Position numbers and translations under genes: made by a program
Shown here: piece by piece, positions 8,161 to 15,486 of the stretch
Layout of the letters: every line of letters begins with the position of its first letter
Numbering within the stretch: the stretch's first letter is position 1
The notes under the pieces: model-generated
Database searches by the model: none
What the model saw: the letters and a program-made list of their open reading frames with translations, nothing else
What the model was told of the DNA's origin: nothing
Source: an uncultured bacterium
GTDB taxonomy: Bacteria > Bacillota > Clostridia > Lachnospirales > Lachnospiraceae
Direction: 5' to 3'
Assembly (NCBI GenBank): GCA_947647735.1
Contig: CANSLJ010000015.1
Coordinates: 30,526-94,525, forward strand
Length of the DNA: 64,000 bases

Positions 8161-9210
8161 TCACATCTTTAAACCAATCTTTCCATGCCCCATCGCCGCA
8201 ACATCCTGCCAGTTTCTCCCTGCATCCGGTATCTTCTTCTCTTTTACCGTCATGCAGGCAAGCCTCTCCAACCCTCTGCTGAAGGGAAACAGTGCCAGCA
8301 TGGTCACTATATTAAATATACTGTGTACAGCAGCGATACCGGCGGCATCCGCGCGGTTTTCCATAAAACCGAAGGGAAATACCGTATGCACCGCATAAAA
8401 TACAAGCATAAACAACGCCGTCCCGATCAGATTAAAATACAGATGGATAAACGCCGCTCTTTTCGCATTCTTTCCCGCTCTCGCGGCGGAGATCATCGCC
8501 GTTGCGCAGGTGCCGATATTCTGTCCCATGATGATCGGTATCGCAGAAGCATAGGATACCATTCCGGTGCCGCAGAGCGCCTGTAAAATGCCTACCGACG
8601 CGGACGAGGACTGGATCACCGCGGTCAGCAGCGCGCCCATCATCATGCCGAAGACGGGATGGGAAAACATCATAAACAATTCCGTAAAAGCAGGGATATC
8701 CTTTAGCGGCGCTACCGCTCCGCTCATCGCCTCCATACCGGTCATTAAAATAGCAAATCCGATCAGGATGCCGCCGATATTTTTCTTTTTTCTCTTTTTA
8801 CTGAACAAATAGAGCCCTATGCCGATCAGTCCCAGCACCGGCGCAAAGGAATCCGGCTTCAGCATTCTGACAAAGACATTACTGCTCTCCACCCCCGCCA
8901 GGGACAATATCCAGGAAGTAATCGTTGTGCCGATATTCGCCCCCATAATGATGCCGACCGCCTGATGCAGTGTCATAATGCCGGAATTCACAAATCCGAC
9001 AACCATGACTGTCGTCGCGGACGAGGACTGGATCACCGCCGTCACAGATGCCCCCAAAAGAACTGCCCTGAACGGATCAGCTGTCAGTTTTCCCAAAATA
9101 CGTTCCAGTTTCCCTCCTGCCGCCCTTGACAGATTTTTCCCCATAAAATCCATGCCGAACAAAAATAATGCCAGTCCGCTCAGCAACATAAATATTGAAA
9201 AAAAATTCAT
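8161..9210 (-). CDS. Na/phosphate symporter (NptA/YjbB-like, without PhoU domain)
   Basis: 349-aa membrane protein of the Na/Pi-cotransporter II group. It has the duplicated QSSS motifs that bind phosphate and Na+: AVIQSSSATTVMVVGFVNSG near residue 60 and AVIQSSSASVGILQALCGTG near residue 200. Many homologues carry a C-terminal PhoU-like domain; this one stops soon after the last membrane segments. AGGAGGATT precedes the start. It is convergent with the kinase gene to its left, and lies downstream of phoP-phoR on the same strand with its own Pho-box-like repeats at 9266-9307, which supports induction by phosphate starvation. Confidence 0.9.
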   Translation of the reverse strand: MNFFSIFMLLSGLALFLFGMDFMGKNLSRAAGGKLERILGKLTADPFRAVLLGASVTAVIQSSSATTVMVVGFVNSGIMTLHQAVGIIMGANIGTTITSWILSLAGVESSNVFVRMLKPDSFAPVLGLIGIGLYLFSKKRKKKNIGGILIGFAILMTGMEAMSGAVAPLKDIPAFTELFMMFSHPVFGMMMGALLTAVIQSSSASVGILQALCGTGMVSYASAIPIIMGQNIGTCATAMISAARAGKNAKRAAFIHLYFNLIGTALFMLVFYAVHTVFPFGFMENRADAAGIAAVHSIFNIVTMLALFPFSRGLERLACMTVKEKKIPDAGRNWQDVAAMGHGKIGLKM

Positions 9211-9265
9211 TTTAAAAATCCTCCTGTATGCCGCAAGTATCGCTACTATTAATCATACAGAAGGA

Positions 9266-9307
9266 ATGTAAAGTTATAGACCATAAAAATGTAAAATTCA
9301 CGTAAAT
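9266..9307 (-). promoter_or_regulatory. Pho-box-like repeats upstream of the Na/phosphate symporter
   Basis: Read toward the gene the half-sites are ATTTACGT, TTTTACAT and CTTTACAT, with starts 11 and 34 bp apart. They resemble the TT(A/T)ACA repeats with 11-bp spacing bound by PhoP/PhoB regulators. The distal site overlaps the phoR stop codon. The proximal TTTACA could also serve as the -35 box. Confidence 0.6.
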
Positions 9308-10644
9308 TGTGGGTTTTGCCCGGACTGTTTCGGCAAAAGCACCGTGATTTCCGTCCCTTCGCCCGGCTTACTCTTCAACTTTATCTCTCCGCCATGATAC
9401 TGTACCGCATGTTTTACAATGGAAAGCCCGAGCCCTGTTCCGCCGGAGCTTTTAGAGCGGCTCTTGTCCACCCGGTAAAACCGTTCAAATACATGTCTCT
9501 GGTCTTCCGGCGGAATACCGATACCTGTATCTTTCACCGTGATCTTTGCCCGGTTTCCCTCCTCCTGAATCCTGATCTTCACCGTACCGCCGCCTCTGTT
9601 ATACTTGATCGCATTATCACAGAGATTATACAGGATCTCCACCAGCAGCCGGTATACCCCCGTCACCGCAATATCTGTTCCCTCCAGCAGCAGGATGATA
9701 TGCTTTTTATTCGCCGTCTCCTGCAGCAGAGAGCGCACCTCCTTTGCCGCGTCAAGCAGATCTACACGCTCCAGAGGGAGCATATCTCCCTCATCCAGCT
9801 GCGACAACTGAATGATATCCTCCACCAGCGTGACCATCCTTGCCGCTTCCTGCCTCATGCGGGATGCAAACCCGGGCAGATCCTCCTCCCTGATCAGCCC
9901 GTTTTCCATCAGCTCCGCCGTCCCCATAATGGACTGCAGCGGTGTTTTCAGCTCATGGGATACATTCGCCGTAAATTCTATCCGGTCCTGCTGTGCCAGC
10001 GTATAGGCTCTTTTCAGTTCCTGATTCTGCTTATCGATCCTTTTCAGGAGCGGAGATAATTCTTCATACACTTCATTGGCAAGGGGCTCCTCCAGATTCA
10101 GCCTGTTGATCGGTCTCACGATATTTTCCGACAGCCGGAGCGCAAGTACCGCCGATACGACAAGCGCGATCATCAAAACAAGCATGATCGGCTGCTGCAT
10201 CCCTATGACGATCGCTCCCAGCGTGATGCCTGTCTCGGAAATCCGGAGTATGGAGCCGTTTTCCAGCTTTTTTGCATAATAAGCCGTCTTTTCCATCAAT
10301 GTGGCAGAATATCTTACACTGTGTCCCGTCCCCTTTTCCAACGCCTCCGATATCTCTTCCCGTTGTATGTGATTTCCCATAGATTCCGCGTCCGCCGCAG
10401 TATCATACAGCACATCCCCCTCCGGGGAGATCAGCGTCACCCGGCAGGTCTCAAAATCCGTCTGTTTAAGATACTCTGTTCCGAAATTTTCCACACCTGA
10501 CGCCGCCATCTCCAGCTCTTTCATCAGTCTTTCAGACTGTTGATCATCAAAATAATGATAAAACCCGCCAAATATAAATATCATGCTGGAAAGCAGGACA
10601 ACAATTGCGGTAAACAGGATATTGCGAAATATTTTTCTGCTCAC
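9298..10644 (-). CDS. phoR: Sensor histidine kinase, PhoR-like
   Basis: 448 aa: a membrane segment at 8-28, an extracytoplasmic region (about 30-140), a second membrane segment (about 145-168), then a HisKA domain with H-box FTANVSHELKTPLQSIMG, N-box LCDNAIKYNRGGG, G1 box KDTGIGIP, F box RFYRVDKSRS and G2 box GGTGLGLSIV. It overlaps the response regulator gene by 4 nt, so the two form an operon. The phosphate role rests on the Pho-box-like repeats before both this operon and the adjacent phosphate transporter, not on the kinase sequence alone. Confidence 0.85.
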   Translation of the reverse strand: MSRKIFRNILFTAIVVLLSSMIFIFGGFYHYFDDQQSERLMKELEMAASGVENFGTEYLKQTDFETCRVTLISPEGDVLYDTAADAESMGNHIQREEISEALEKGTGHSVRYSATLMEKTAYYAKKLENGSILRISETGITLGAIVIGMQQPIMLVLMIALVVSAVLALRLSENIVRPINRLNLEEPLANEVYEELSPLLKRIDKQNQELKRAYTLAQQDRIEFTANVSHELKTPLQSIMGTAELMENGLIREEDLPGFASRMRQEAARMVTLVEDIIQLSQLDEGDMLPLERVDLLDAAKEVRSLLQETANKKHIILLLEGTDIAVTGVYRLLVEILYNLCDNAIKYNRGGGTVKIRIQEEGNRAKITVKDTGIGIPPEDQRHVFERFYRVDKSRSKSSGGTGLGLSIVKHAVQYHGGEIKLKSKPGEGTEITVLLPKQSGQNPQFT

Positions 10645-11330
10645 GGCTTCTCCTTCCGATGCGTATCTTCCAGACGATACCCCACGCCCCTGACGGTTTC
10701 TATCATCTCTCCGCAGTTGCCGAGTTTCTGACGCAGCGTCTTGATATGCATATCAAGAGTCCTTGTCTCGCCCACATAATTGTCGCCCCAGACTTTCAAA
10801 AACAACTGTTCTCTGGAATAGACAAAGCCGGGCCTCTCCAGAAACAGGCGCAGCAACTCAAATTCCTTATATGTCAGCTCTATCCGTTCATCCTCCACAA
10901 ATACGGTCCTCTCCTCCGTATTCAGTATAACGCCGCCCGCTTTTAACAGGACTTCATTCTCTGCCCTTTTGCATCTGCGCAGAACTGCCTTTACTCTGGA
11001 AACCATTTCCATCATGCCGAAAGGCTTTACCAGATAATCGTCCGCACCGATATCCAGGCTCCTTACTTTTTCATGCTCCGCACCTTTTGCAGTCGCCATG
11101 ATCACCGGAATATTTTCCGTCTCCCTGACCGCTTTAAGCCTCTGCAATATCTCCACACCATCCATTCCCGGCAGCATGATATCCAGCAGGATCAGGTCAG
11201 GCTTTTCTTTTTTCAATGCAGAGAAAAAAGAGGCTCCGTCCGCAAAGCCTTTTACCTCATGTCCTGTCATCCGCAGGGAGTAGAGTTCTATATCCCGAAT
11301 GCTCTCATCATCTTCCACACACCAGATCAA
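10641..11330 (-). CDS. phoP: Response regulator, PhoP/PhoB-like
   Basis: 229-aa OmpR-family regulator. I use a TTG start at 11330, which gives MIWCVEDDESIRDIELY; AGAAGGAGAGG lies 7 nt before it, whereas an ATG eight codons earlier falls inside that ribosome site and would add MYRRRGTV. The receiver has the phospho-acceptor Asp in LILLDIMLPGMDG and Lys in DDYLVKPFGMME; the winged helix ends with TVRGVGYRLED. The gene overlaps the kinase gene. Repeats at 11388-11429 upstream suggest autoregulation and repeats at 9266-9307 suggest control of the symporter. Confidence 0.88.
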   Translation of the reverse strand: MIWCVEDDESIRDIELYSLRMTGHEVKGFADGASFFSALKKEKPDLILLDIMLPGMDGVEILQRLKAVRETENIPVIMATAKGAEHEKVRSLDIGADDYLVKPFGMMEMVSRVKAVLRRCKRAENEVLLKAGGVILNTEERTVFVEDERIELTYKEFELLRLFLERPGFVYSREQLFLKVWGDNYVGETRTLDMHIKTLRQKLGNCGEMIETVRGVGYRLEDTHRKEKP

Positions 11331-11387
11331 TACTGTTCCTCTCCTTCTATACACCCGGTATATTCATAAAATAATTATATACATTAT

Positions 11388-11429
11388 ATGTAAAATTCAA
11401 AAGAGGACTTATGTAAAATTTATGTAAAA
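11388..11429 (-). promoter_or_regulatory. Pho-box-like repeats upstream of phoP-phoR
   Basis: Three identical octamers TTTTACAT on the minus strand. Reading toward the gene, the second starts 11 bp and the third 34 bp after the first, the same geometry as at 9266-9307. The proximal copy lies about 58 nt before the start codon and its TTTACA can act as the -35 element. Confidence 0.65.
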
Positions 11430-11446
11430 TGAGCGAACCTTACCTG

Positions 11447-11911
11447 CTATTCATCCTGTGCCTTGAAAACCCACCATTTTTCGTTCATATAAACTTCAAT
11501 CGTACCGCTTTCTCCATACTGCCAGCCGTATCCGCTTCCAAAGTTGGACTGCCCGTTTTCAGAAGGTATTTCTGCCGCATCCACAGTGGATGTAATCTCT
11601 CCGTCCATCATCCCACAGCGTGCCGTGACGGTGCTTTCTTTTCCTGTATCGATGTAGAGGGTATCGTCTGCCATCACCATCGGGATTCTGTCTCCTGAAA
11701 TTATTTCTTCTTCCGAAGCTGCTTCTTCCTGAACAGCCTCTTCCTCCCGAACGTTTCCTTCTTCCAGAAAATCTTCTCCCTCTATTCTTTCTATTGATGC
11801 GGTTTCTGACACCTGTTTTTCCTCCGCTTCCGCCCCGCAGCCCGCCAGACACATCAGGCAGATGCCTGTTATGATGATCACTGTTAATTTTTTCCTTCTG
11901 CTCGTTTTCAT
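11447..11911 (-). CDS. Small predicted lipoprotein of unknown function
   Basis: 154 aa. A lipoprotein signal peptide ends in LAGC (Cys25), followed by a very acidic low-complexity stretch (about 28-75, runs of Glu) and a compact C-terminal region (about 78-154) ending MNEKWWVFKAQDE. I do not recognise a named family. A ribosome site AGGAGGAAAG precedes the start. It stands on the same strand upstream of phoP, with about 90 nt and the Pho-box-like repeats between. Surface location is predicted; function is unknown. Confidence 0.7.
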   Translation of the reverse strand: MKTSRRKKLTVIIITGICLMCLAGCGAEAEEKQVSETASIERIEGEDFLEEGNVREEEAVQEEAASEEEIISGDRIPMVMADDTLYIDTGKESTVTARCGMMDGEITSTVDAAEIPSENGQSNFGSGYGWQYGESGTIEVYMNEKWWVFKAQDE

Positions 11912-12099
11912 CCTGCTTTCCTCCTAATATGCAGCCACAAACAGCACCGACAACTTTGTTTTTCGTTTTATAAAACTGCCAGACACGTCCATTCTTTTTA
12001 TGTTCTGCATATATGTGGTAAAAAATACAGGAAATGTTGCAATCAGTATCTGCATATTCTGCGGACTTATACCAGCCAACGCCCTTTGGGCTTATGCTA

Positions 12100-12131
12100 A
12101 AAGGAGCAGGCTTATATCGGCCTGCTCCTTT
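12100..12131 (-). terminator. Strong intrinsic terminator
   Basis: A perfect 12-bp stem (AAAGGAGCAGGC / GCCTGCTCCTTT) with an 8-nt loop, ending CCTTTT on the minus strand. It follows the small gene at 12151-12345. Confidence 0.75.
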
Positions 12132-12150
12132 ATACTTGTTTCCATTTTAT

Positions 12151-12345
12151 TTACTCTTTAATGTCGTCAATATCTGTAAGATCTACACCTGCTACATTCA
12201 GAAAACTTTTCAAATATAAATATTCCTTTTTTAAGCTTTCATATGTCTCAACAGCATTTTCCTTACGCGCTATCAACATATGTCTTTGGATTTTTATAAA
12301 GTCTTCCATCGCTTTTTGCGTAATCTCTAAATTAGTATCAGGCAT
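12151..12345 (-). CDS. Small conserved-looking helical protein, function unknown
   Basis: 64 aa from the ATG preceded by GGAGGTGAG at 7 nt; an ATG eight codons upstream includes that ribosome site and was rejected. The sequence (MPDTNLEITQKAMEDFIK at the start, VDLTDIDDIKE at the end) is predicted almost wholly helical with a charged pattern and no membrane segment. It has its own promoter (12395-12423) and terminator (12100-12131), so it is a single-gene unit. I do not recognise the family. Base composition is AT-richer than the neighbouring metabolic genes. Confidence 0.65.
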   Translation of the reverse strand: MPDTNLEITQKAMEDFIKIQRHMLIARKENAVETYESLKKEYLYLKSFLNVAGVDLTDIDDIKE

Positions 12346-12394
12346 ATTCTCACCTCCAACATCTAACAAACTGCACCATCTTGTCTACTTTTTT

Positions 12395-12423
12395 AGTATA
12401 GCATGTTCATACTGCAAAGTCCA
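12395..12423 (-). promoter_or_regulatory. Promoter for the 64-aa gene
   Basis: TGGACT, 17 nt, TATACT on the minus strand, about 50 nt before the start codon. Confidence 0.55.
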
Positions 12424-12451
12424 TTACAAAAAACACTCCATCTCTTACACC

Positions 12452-13243
12452 TCAACGCCTTTTCTCGTTCACCGCGATCCATATCTCGCAGGTATAATCG
12501 GGATCATCCACCCGGTCCGAAGGATACACTTCCATCTCCACCGCATAAGCACACTCGTACTTATCGCTCTGCGGGAAAAACTCCGAGACAATCTGCCTGT
12601 AGGTCTCCACAAACGCCTCCGGCATTTTCCCCTTACAGGTAAACACCGCATAAGTATGAGCTGGAATTTCCACAACCTCTAAGTCATCATCCAACGCTCT
12701 TCCATCATATTCCACACCTATGCCATATGGAAAATGCGAACACTGCGGATCCTCCCAAAAGCAGATGCCGAGCATACCCTTCATCACCGGTTCTTCGGGA
12801 ATACAGCCGATCAGCTTCTGCATCGAGCCGTCCTCCATACATTCACGCCAGAATGCACTGATCTCCTCCGTCGGGCCTCCGCCTATCGGATTTCCCACCG
12901 ATTTCCTCCTGCATACCACCTGAAATGCATCCATTTTCTCAATTCTGTAATCCATCATACTGCCTCCTGTTAAAATTAGTTTAACAGACAGTCTGGAAAA
13001 GGATCTGGCACGCCCGCTGCGCCTCACTTCCGTGGGCGCGGCATTGTGGAACCGGGTAAACGCGCGGGTAAAGCTCTCCGGCGTATCATATCCGTATTTC
13101 AGCGCGATATCGATCACTTTGTCCGATGTATCGATCAGATCGGACGCCGCCAGAGAAAGCCTCCGCATGCGGATATAATCTCCCAGCGAAAAACCGCAGA
13201 GAATCCGGAATACTCTCTGATTGTGTACTGTCTGCTGATTCCG
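12452..13243 (-). pseudogene. 5'-truncated AraC-family regulator with GyrI-like effector domain
   Basis: The frame reads ...HNQRVFRILCGFSLGDYIR, then the second helix-turn-helix (KVIDIALKYGYDTPESFTRAF) and a GyrI-like ligand domain (from about YRIEKMDAFQVVCRRKSVGN to the end). Full members of this group begin about 40 residues earlier with the first helix-turn-helix; here a TGA stop lies at 13244-13246 in frame, and the sequence beyond it does not encode the missing part. The first ATG in frame (13168) lies within the DNA-binding region, so a product from it could not bind DNA normally, though the effector domain would be intact. It ends next to the epimerase gene stop codon, which suggests a deletion or rearrangement joined the two. 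Confidence 0.75.
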
Positions 13244-13253
13244 TCACCAGATT

Positions 13254-14438
13254 CTACGACAGCCGTTTGATAACTTCCATACACATCCGTCCGTTATGGT
13301 AAGGACATTTCCATGGCTCCACAATAGGCTTTGCCTCCGGCACGCCGTTCTCATCCACACACCAGAACCACTCCGAGCCCTCCCGCGGATCTATCATATA
13401 CCGCTTGATATACTCCCATGTCCCGCGGGCGGCATCCAAATATTTCTCCTTGTGCTGCATCTGGTAACCATTTAACAGTCCCACAACAGTTTCCGCCTGC
13501 ACCCACCAGATACGGGTAGTATCATTCACGCCATTTTCCGCCTCACAAAACAGGGAATCATTCTGATAAGCATGCTGATATACATTCTCCGTCATCTCCT
13601 TCGTGATCGAAGATATCCGGTCTGTAAAAGCCGTATCTCCCAGAATCTCCAGCCCCCTGTCGATCAGCCATGCCGCCTCTATATCATGCCCGTAGGAGTA
13701 CAGATCGATCAGAGAATTCCAGTTTCTGTCAAAAAACACTTCCTGCCTTCGACGCTCCCGGTTGTAAACCTTCCTGTCGATCAGATTCAGCATCTCTTTT
13801 AAATAACCGGCTGTTTTTTCGTCCCTGCACACCCGGTAATATTCTGTATATGCCTCAAATACATGGAGCAGCGTATTCATGGTCCGCTCCGCCATCACGC
13901 CGTTTTCAGAAAGCTTTTCATTGCTTGCAGGCTGAAATGTCCTGTCAAAGGCTTCCAGATATCCTCCTATATCCCTGCATTTTTCCTCAATGATCTTCTG
14001 AAGCTCCCCCGCCAGCAAAAGTGCCTGCTCTTCTTTTACCGCATCATAATAGGAGGATAATGCATAGATGGCAAAAGCCTGATTATAAGTGTGTTTCGTT
14101 GTGTCAAGAGGTTCTCCCTCACTGGTGACAGACCAGAACACTCCCCCGTATTCTCTATCAAGACAGTATTCCCGCAGGAATCTGTAAGCATGTTCCGCAT
14201 CCCTCTTCAGTTTTTCATCGCCCAGAAGCATATAGGCGTTGGAAAAAAACCACAGGATCCGGCTGTTCAGAATACATCCCTTTTCATAGGATCTGTCCGG
14301 CACAAGATCGTATCCCATATACCCTGTATAGCCGCCCTTTTCCTCATCTTTTAATCCTTCCCAGAAAGGGATCAGTTTTTCCGTCAGGTGATCTTTTACT
14401 TCCTGTAAAAACATTCCATCTATTTTTGTCGCTTCCAT
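13254..14438 (-). CDS. N-acylglucosamine 2-epimerase family protein, likely cellobiose 2-epimerase
   Basis: 394-aa (alpha/alpha)6-barrel sugar epimerase. Family blocks: ILNSRILWFFSNAY, TKHTYNQAFAIYALS, MNTLLHVFEAYTEYY, SYGHDIEAAWL (with the catalytic His), IWWVQAETVVGLLNGYQ and the final KCPYHNGRMCMEVIKRL. The SYGHDIE/EWFW pattern and length fit cellobiose/mannobiose 2-epimerases, which interconvert the reducing-end glucose and mannose of beta-1,4 disaccharides. It is the last gene behind alpha-galactosidase and a LacI regulator, 11 nt after the latter. That setting suits breakdown of galactosylated manno-oligosaccharides, although no GH130 phosphorylase or sugar transporter is present in the window. 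Confidence 0.85.
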   Translation of the reverse strand: MEATKIDGMFLQEVKDHLTEKLIPFWEGLKDEEKGGYTGYMGYDLVPDRSYEKGCILNSRILWFFSNAYMLLGDEKLKRDAEHAYRFLREYCLDREYGGVFWSVTSEGEPLDTTKHTYNQAFAIYALSSYYDAVKEEQALLLAGELQKIIEEKCRDIGGYLEAFDRTFQPASNEKLSENGVMAERTMNTLLHVFEAYTEYYRVCRDEKTAGYLKEMLNLIDRKVYNRERRRQEVFFDRNWNSLIDLYSYGHDIEAAWLIDRGLEILGDTAFTDRISSITKEMTENVYQHAYQNDSLFCEAENGVNDTTRIWWVQAETVVGLLNGYQMQHKEKYLDAARGTWEYIKRYMIDPREGSEWFWCVDENGVPEAKPIVEPWKCPYHNGRMCMEVIKRLS

Positions 14439-14449
14439 ATTCTCCTCCG

Positions 14450-15472
14450 TTATTCCTGCAGACTGTCTTTCCGTCTTTTTACGCTGTCCTTCTCCACAAT
14501 ATGTCCGGAAATAACATCCAGGCCATGCCCGGCTTCCGGATCTTCCAGCCTTTTTAACACTTTTTCCAGTGCAGCCTCAACCATGATTTTCGTGTTTACC
14601 TCATAGGAAGTGATCCGCTTATCAGGAAAACCGGGATAAAGATAATTATCAAATCCCACTACGGAAATATCCTCCGGCACCTGCAGTCCTCTCTCCTCCA
14701 GTTTCAGGATCAGTCTGCCCGCCGCCAGATCACAGTTACAGACAAAGGCTTCCGGCAATCTTTCAGGCAGTTCAAACAGGATCTCTCCCGCCTTATTTCT
14801 GTCCTCGATCAGCCATTCCTCAGGCAGCGTGATACCATGTTCCCAGAGCGATTTCTGAAATCCGCAATACCGATCCATGATGCTGCTGGTCTCCTGAATG
14901 GAACCCACATATGCCATTTCCCGCAATCCCTGTTCGAAGAGATATTCTGTCATCAGGTACATACCATAAAAGTTATCAGCGATCACAGAATCACCGGCAA
15001 GTTCCTTGTCATAAAAATCCAGAAAGATCACCGGCATCCGTGTTTTCCTCTTCAGAAAATGAATGTATTCTTTGTTGATCTTTCCCATGATGATCAGGCC
15101 CTCTACCGTATCCTCCTCCACGATCCTCGGCAGAATAAACATATCTTCCGCTTCACGTTTTAAAATCTCCACAGAAGTCATACAGTTTTTATCCACTGCC
15201 GCCAGCGCCATCTCCTGATACATTTTCCAGTAAAAGGTGGTATACTCCGCCAGATACTTCTCTGAAATGATGACACCGATATTTTTGAGGCTTCGTCCCT
15301 TTTCCCGCTTTGCGGCAGACGTATTCTGACGATACCCCATCTCATCCGCCAGCCGGAGGATCTGTTCTCGCAGTTCATCGCTGACACCCTTTTGTCCTGA
15401 CAGGGCGTTATGTACTGTTACAGTGCTGACGCCCACCCGTTTCGCAATATCTGCCAGTCTTACTTTCGCCAT
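14450..15472 (-). CDS. LacI-family transcriptional regulator
   Basis: 340 aa from the ATG preceded by AAGGGG; an ATG eight codons upstream overlaps the alpha-galactosidase stop and was not used. The helix-turn-helix is at the N-terminus (VRLADIAKRVGVSTVTVHNALSG, hinge near residue 50), followed by a periplasmic-binding-protein-like sugar-sensing domain to about residue 330. It sits between alpha-galactosidase and the epimerase, so it probably controls this operon. A likely operator is the palindrome over the -35 box at 17831-17848, although that palindrome lacks the CG centre usual for LacI operators. Confidence 0.9.
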   Translation of the reverse strand: MAKVRLADIAKRVGVSTVTVHNALSGQKGVSDELREQILRLADEMGYRQNTSAAKREKGRSLKNIGVIISEKYLAEYTTFYWKMYQEMALAAVDKNCMTSVEILKREAEDMFILPRIVEEDTVEGLIIMGKINKEYIHFLKRKTRMPVIFLDFYDKELAGDSVIADNFYGMYLMTEYLFEQGLREMAYVGSIQETSSIMDRYCGFQKSLWEHGITLPEEWLIEDRNKAGEILFELPERLPEAFVCNCDLAAGRLILKLEERGLQVPEDISVVGFDNYLYPGFPDKRITSYEVNTKIMVEAALEKVLKRLEDPEAGHGLDVISGHIVEKDSVKRRKDSLQE

Positions 15473-15486
15473 GAGATTCCCCTTTC

